Assembly (NCBI GenBank): GCA_038400315.1
Contig: CP151667.1
Location: 2,677,174 to 2,741,173, forward strand
DNA: 64,000 nt
Source: Isosphaeraceae bacterium EP7
GTDB lineage: Bacteria > Planctomycetota > Planctomycetia > Isosphaerales > Isosphaeraceae
Direction: 5' to 3'
In this document: positions 60,303 to 64,000 of the stretch, piece after piece
Layout: each line of letters opens with the position of its first letter
Numbering within the stretch: position 1 is the first letter of the stretch
Notes under the pieces: model-generated
Databases searched by the model: none
What the model saw: the letters and a program-made list of their open reading frames with translations, nothing else
Told to the model about the DNA's origin: nothing
Made by a program: the position numbers and the translations under genes

Positions 60303-63011
60303 ATGAGCGTCTTCGCCCGCTTCGCTGCGTTTCGTCCATCGGCGGTGGTTCAGGGCCGTGTCGCCTCTCGATCTCGGCTCAATGGGGCCCGGCCATGCCT
60401 GGAGTCGCTCGAGGCACGCACGATGCTCTCGACGACCGCGAGGGCGACATCGGTCGCGGTGAAGGCCCCGACGGCGATGGAAAACAAGGCGTTTATCGAT
60501 GGGCTGATCGGCACGCGCCAGATCGGCTCGCCGGGCGAGGCGGCGCTGGCGACGGCGCTCACGACGCAATTGAATCGCGGCATGCCTCGCCATCAGGTCG
60601 TGCTCAACTTGCTTCGCAGCACGCCCGCGCGGCGCGTGCAGGTGAGCGCCGAATTCGTCCGCCTCCTCGGTCGCCTGCCCAAAGCCGCCGAGTTGCAGAC
60701 GTGGACGGCGCGCACGCGAGACGCGGGCGATACACGGCCGCTCAATCTCGCGATTTTCGGCTCGCGCGAGTACGACAAGCGCAGCGGCAACGGCACGAAG
60801 GCCGGCTACGTGACCGCCTTGTATCGGGATATTCTGAAGCGAGACCCCTCCGCGGCCGAGCTGAATTCCGGCGTGTCGTCGCTTCGCGGCGCGAACGCGC
60901 GGACCAGGTTGGCGCAACGCCTGCTCACATCAGTCGAAGGCCTGACGGTACAAATCAACGGTGTTCAGAAGCTGATGTCGTTGAGGCCACCGGGCCCTCA
61001 GGCGAACGACTTCCTCGTCTTGTCGCGCCGCGGCGGACTGACCGTGCTGACGGCGAGGGCACTGGCCTCCGAGTTCACGTTCTCGCAGATCGTGCATCCC
61101 GCGAGCCCTCCGCGGGCCGACTTGGGGACGGCCTTCAACCACCCGCCGGGATTCCCGATCGCCCCCGGCTTCGACCTGGCGAGCCGGACCCAGGAGCTGG
61201 ACGTGCCGGTCTCCTTCACGAACGTGGTCCGCACGCTGGGCGTCGGGAGCGATGACGTGCCGTGGTACGGCACGGACAGCGGCCTCTCCACCTTCGACGT
61301 CAATTCCGCCACGTTGACGCCGAAGTGGACCGGAGGGCCGGTCGATTCGATTGCCGCGATCGGCGCGAATGAAGCCTACGCGGTGGTGGAGCGGGTGCGG
61401 CCGCTCCCGTCGATCCTGCACGTCCTGAACGGGGCCACCTCCTACTTGCCGAACCTGCCGGGTAGCGACATCCCGACTCAGGTGGCGGCGGGCCCGGACG
61501 GGACCGTCTGGGCGTTGGGGCAATCGGGCGGCATCTACGCTTACTCGGCCGTCGGGCAAGCCTGGACTTCGATCTCGACCGACGGCTACGCCATCAAGTC
61601 GATCAGCGTCGGCTCGGCGGACAACATCTGGGCGCTCACGGCCTCGGGTGCGGGCCTGCAATACAGCAGCGCGACCGGCTTCCAGCCCGACAGCTTCCTG
61701 AAGAGCGACGTGCTCGCGATTCAGGCGACGTTCGACGGCGCCGTCTGGGCGGTGGCGGGCGTCGGGACGAGCAATTATGTTTTTATGAAACCTTCGTTCG
61801 GCGTCTGGAAATTGGCCCCGGCCCAGCCGCCGCAATCCGACCTCGCCTACTTCGCCGCGGGCTCGATGAATCGTGCGTTCGAGACCGGCCTCGACGTTTC
61901 CAAGGCCGGGGCGTCGCTGCCGACGTATCTGATCACGATCGGGGTCGCGGATCGGCAGCCGATGCCATTCCCGGCCTATACCGGCTCCTATCAGACCGCT
62001 TATCTGGAGCTTTCCCAGGCCGCGAAAGTCACCCTCGCCGCCGGCGTGCGCGGGCTATACAACCAGCCCGGTCAGGACTGGGCCGGACTCCAGTCCGACA
62101 TCCAGAATGCCGTCGTGCCGGCGAATGTGCCGGCGGACATCTGGACCTCGGTGCAATCCGAGCTGGCCACCGAATTGCTCTATGTCGGCGAGGTCTACGG
62201 TCGGCTCACGTTGATGCAGACGCTCTATACCGAGATCCAGACCGTCAATAACGGCGCCCTCGCCGCCGCGGCCAAGATCGTCCAGCTCACCGACGAGGAC
62301 CAGCAGAACTCGATCATTTCGCTCATTTTCGAGGATTTCTTCGAAGCGATCGCGGCGAGCGTCTCGTCGATCGGGATCCCCGCGGCGGGAGCAACCCTGG
62401 CCGCGTTCCTATCGTCCGGGTTCGACAGCGCGCTCTCGATCCTCGAGGGCAGCAACCCCCCGAATTCCAAGAACGCAATCCCGATCGCCTACGCTCAGCT
62501 CCAGACGACGCTTGATACGCTCTACGTGAACGCGTTGAACACGATCAACACGCAAATCACCAACATCGTCACCGACTCCGGCAAGCTCGCCGCGGTCGGC
62601 CAGGCGATCGTGACCAAGGTCTGGCCTTACTCCAATCAGGAGATGTCGCAGCAACTGACGGCGACCCAGGCCGTTTACAACGAATTCTTCTATCAATCGC
62701 TCACGGCCTCGAAGTGGCAAATCGTGCACACGCCCTACGGCAACTACGTCGTGAATCCGCCGAACCTGCCCGTGCCCAGCTACGCCATATTTGCGATCCC
62801 GGATGGGTACCAGGACGGCATGCCCATCGAGCACCTCTATTTCATGAACAAGATCGGGGCTTCGCACGACCTGAGTTCGACCGATCTCGGACCCTTCCCG
62901 GATTCGCTGCTGTTCACCACGATCGCCGGCCTCGGAAATTCGACGACGACCGATTTCTGGACGGGTGCGAATGGATGGTCGATCATCCCGCGCGTCGAGG
63001 CGACCCTCTGA
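60303..63011 (+). CDS. Exported surface protein with DUF4214-type and tectonin-like repeats
   Basis: ATG 60303 has GAGG upstream. The 902-residue protein has a basic start, then LESLEARTMLST, the planctomycete LExRxLL motif. Residues about 60-200 contain two DUF4214-like units (FVRLLGRLPKAAELQTWTAR and YVTALYRDILKRDPSAAELN). Residues about 300-510 form a tectonin/beta-propeller-type repeat (DVPWYGTDSGLSTFD, TVWALGQSGGIYAYSAVGQA, NIWALTASGAGLQYSS, AVWAVAGVG). The C-terminal 350 residues are unrecognised, partly helical. It is probably a carbohydrate- or matrix-associated envelope protein. Confidence 0.8.
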   Translation: MSVFARFAAFRPSAVVQGRVASRSRLNGARPCLESLEARTMLSTTARATSVAVKAPTAMENKAFIDGLIGTRQIGSPGEAALATALTTQLNRGMPRHQVVLNLLRSTPARRVQVSAEFVRLLGRLPKAAELQTWTARTRDAGDTRPLNLAIFGSREYDKRSGNGTKAGYVTALYRDILKRDPSAAELNSGVSSLRGANARTRLAQRLLTSVEGLTVQINGVQKLMSLRPPGPQANDFLVLSRRGGLTVLTARALASEFTFSQIVHPASPPRADLGTAFNHPPGFPIAPGFDLASRTQELDVPVSFTNVVRTLGVGSDDVPWYGTDSGLSTFDVNSATLTPKWTGGPVDSIAAIGANEAYAVVERVRPLPSILHVLNGATSYLPNLPGSDIPTQVAAGPDGTVWALGQSGGIYAYSAVGQAWTSISTDGYAIKSISVGSADNIWALTASGAGLQYSSATGFQPDSFLKSDVLAIQATFDGAVWAVAGVGTSNYVFMKPSFGVWKLAPAQPPQSDLAYFAAGSMNRAFETGLDVSKAGASLPTYLITIGVADRQPMPFPAYTGSYQTAYLELSQAAKVTLAAGVRGLYNQPGQDWAGLQSDIQNAVVPANVPADIWTSVQSELATELLYVGEVYGRLTLMQTLYTEIQTVNNGALAAAAKIVQLTDEDQQNSIISLIFEDFFEAIAASVSSIGIPAAGATLAAFLSSGFDSALSILEGSNPPNSKNAIPIAYAQLQTTLDTLYVNALNTINTQITNIVTDSGKLAAVGQAIVTKVWPYSNQEMSQQLTATQAVYNEFFYQSLTASKWQIVHTPYGNYVVNPPNLPVPSYAIFAIPDGYQDGMPIEHLYFMNKIGASHDLSSTDLGPFPDSLLFTTIAGLGNSTTTDFWTGANGWSIIPRVEATL

Positions 63012-63160
63012 TCGGGGACGAGTGGGGATTCTCGCCCGGACGAAGCCCCCCGGGCGAGTCGATCCGCCGCATTCTCAAACCCCAGGATCGGGGACGTTCG
63101 ATGGCGACGTTGTCTTCCAACGGCACGGGTTCCCGGGCTTCAATTCGCGGGTATCAAAAA

Positions 63161-63718
63161 ATGTCGAAATACGCATTGATTGCCCTGGCGGTCACTTTGT
63201 GCCTCGGGGCGCCCATGGCCGGGAGGAGCCAGGAGCCGGCTCGCGGTCCCGGGAACGACCCGGGAGCCGTCGAGGGGAAGGAAGTTCGCGCTGTCACGCG
63301 TCCAACGCTGGAGGAAGCCCGCCGTCAATCGGCGGTGCTCCACACGGCCATGCATACGACACTCCAGGCCGTCCATCATCGGTACTACCGGGAGGATGAA
63401 GGCCTGCAGATCCCGGCCGCGACGCTGAAGGAGGTGTTCGCGGACCTGGAAAACGAACATCAAGTCACGCTTCGATGGCTTGTCGTCGAGGGACAGGCGA
63501 TGAACTCCGACCACAAAGCGCGGAGTTCCTTCGAGAAGGACGCCGTCGCGGCGCTGAAGGCGGGGAAGAAGGAGTTCGAACGCGCGGAAAACGGCGTCTA
63601 TCGGCGCGCAGGCGCGATCACCCTGACAAACCTCTGCCTCAAATGCCATGTGCCGGATCGCAAGAGCACCAAGGATCGGACAGCGGGGCTCATCATCTCC
63701 ATCCCCATCGAGGAGTAA
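63161..63718 (+). CDS. Exported DUF3365-type haem protein
   Basis: The 185-residue protein has a signal peptide (SKYALIALAVTLCLGAPMAG), a helical sensor-like domain (LHTAMHTTLQAVHHRYYRED, DLENEHQVTLRWLVVEGQAM), then LCLKCH, a CxxCH haem c-binding motif, and a C-terminal beta segment GLIISIPIEE. This matches DUF3365/Tll0287-like one-haem proteins, thought to sense redox state or ligands. ATG 63161 fits the signal; ATG 63101 has a better ribosome site and would add 20 residues. It is 150 bases downstream of the surface protein gene. Confidence 0.8.
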   Translation: MSKYALIALAVTLCLGAPMAGRSQEPARGPGNDPGAVEGKEVRAVTRPTLEEARRQSAVLHTAMHTTLQAVHHRYYREDEGLQIPAATLKEVFADLENEHQVTLRWLVVEGQAMNSDHKARSSFEKDAVAALKAGKKEFERAENGVYRRAGAITLTNLCLKCHVPDRKSTKDRTAGLIISIPIEE

Positions 63719-63824
63719 TGATCGGTATGCGGCCACCGATGGATGGTGCCAGAGCCGAGGATCGCGGGTGCGCCGGGGCTCGCTCCCATTCCCACCCGGC
63801 CACCATCCCGGCGAGGCGGCCGGG

Positions 63825-64000
63825 TCAGTAGAGATTGTTCGCGTAGGAGTCTTCAATGAGTTGGTTGAGCGACTCCACCGTCTGACCTTCGATCTTCGTC
63901 TGCTCGACCAGGATCTCGGCGAGGCAGGGGAGCGAGGAGGGTTGGTCGCCGTCTCGGGGGTTCCAGAGCCCGGATCGGAGGATGGCCTTGGCGCACTGGA
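63825..64000 (-). CDS. C-terminal part of a pyridoxamine-phosphate-oxidase-like protein (5' end outside window)
   Basis: The minus-strand frame ends at 63825 and reads QCAKAILRSGLWNPRDGDQP, LPCLAEILVEQTKIEG and ESLNQLIEDSYANNLY. This resembles the end of the pyridoxamine 5'-phosphate oxidase-like flavoprotein group (CxKAL.RSxLWDP......LPSxxxIxxDQT.......DxLDxxIExxYxxxLY). It is a likely FMN-binding protein; the full sequence is needed. It lies convergent with the DUF3365 gene. Confidence 0.7.
   Translation of the reverse strand, partial: QCAKAILRSGLWNPRDGDQPSSLPCLAEILVEQTKIEGQTVESLNQLIEDSYANNLY

Overview
The window looks like a chromosome segment of a high-GC planctomycete, most likely of the Isosphaeraceae group. 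This rests on planctomycete-typical features: three very large exported proteins with the N-terminal 'LExRxLL' motif, a DUF1559 pseudopilin-like protein, a DUF1580 protein, a PEP-CTERM protein, a Tat-exported class V aminotransferase and many diverse insertion sequences. Family names come from reading the translated sequence only; no database was searched.

Layout. 1-8.7 kb: a decayed sigma-54 activator, a 1676-residue Ig/PKD surface protein with five 228-bp tandem repeats, a zinc-ribbon/coiled-coil gene interrupted by one stop codon, and a group II intron reverse-transcriptase scrap. 8.8-12.4 kb: a cadherin-type surface protein on the minus strand. 13-33.2 kb: an insertion-sequence graveyard (IS66, two IS5-type remnants, two IS630, IS256, IS1-like, ISAs1, two IS3). 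Between these sit single cargo or host genes: small lipoproteins, a beta-propeller protein, a Gfo/Idh/MocA-like exported protein, a DUF1559 protein and an exported aminotransferase. Several flanking genes are clipped by the elements.

33.2-44.6 kb: an integrated element next to tRNA-Leu(GAG). It carries a tyrosine integrase, an excisionase-like protein, a divergently transcribed XRE repressor, a protein resembling a terminase small subunit, a frameshifted prohead-protease/scaffold-like gene and a large primase-helicase. The primase-helicase is followed by a long inverted repeat suitable for an origin. No portal, large terminase, capsid or tail gene is visible. This gene set resembles that of phage satellites (PICI/P4 type), and I regard it as the best candidate for an undescribed system here.

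44.7-48.8 kb: an ArsR regulator divergent from an Old Yellow Enzyme and an aldo/keto reductase, with a strong palindrome between them, then an exported alkaline-phosphatase-superfamily enzyme. 49.1-56.4 kb: a compact six-gene operon holding RsbR, RsbS, RsbT, a fused ATPase/PP2C phosphatase and two large hybrid histidine kinases. It forms a stressosome module wired directly to two-component signalling. 56.4-64 kb: a planctomycete-family protein with an NEPN-repeat tail, a PEP-CTERM protein, a hypothetical protein, a DUF4214/tectonin-like surface protein, a DUF3365-type haem protein and the end of a pyridoxamine-phosphate-oxidase-like gene.

How the parts relate: the surface proteins, PEP-CTERM protein and lipoproteins belong to the cell envelope. 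The Rsb operon would sense stress and pass it to phosphatase and response-regulator outputs. The middle 30 kb is a mobile-DNA landing zone.
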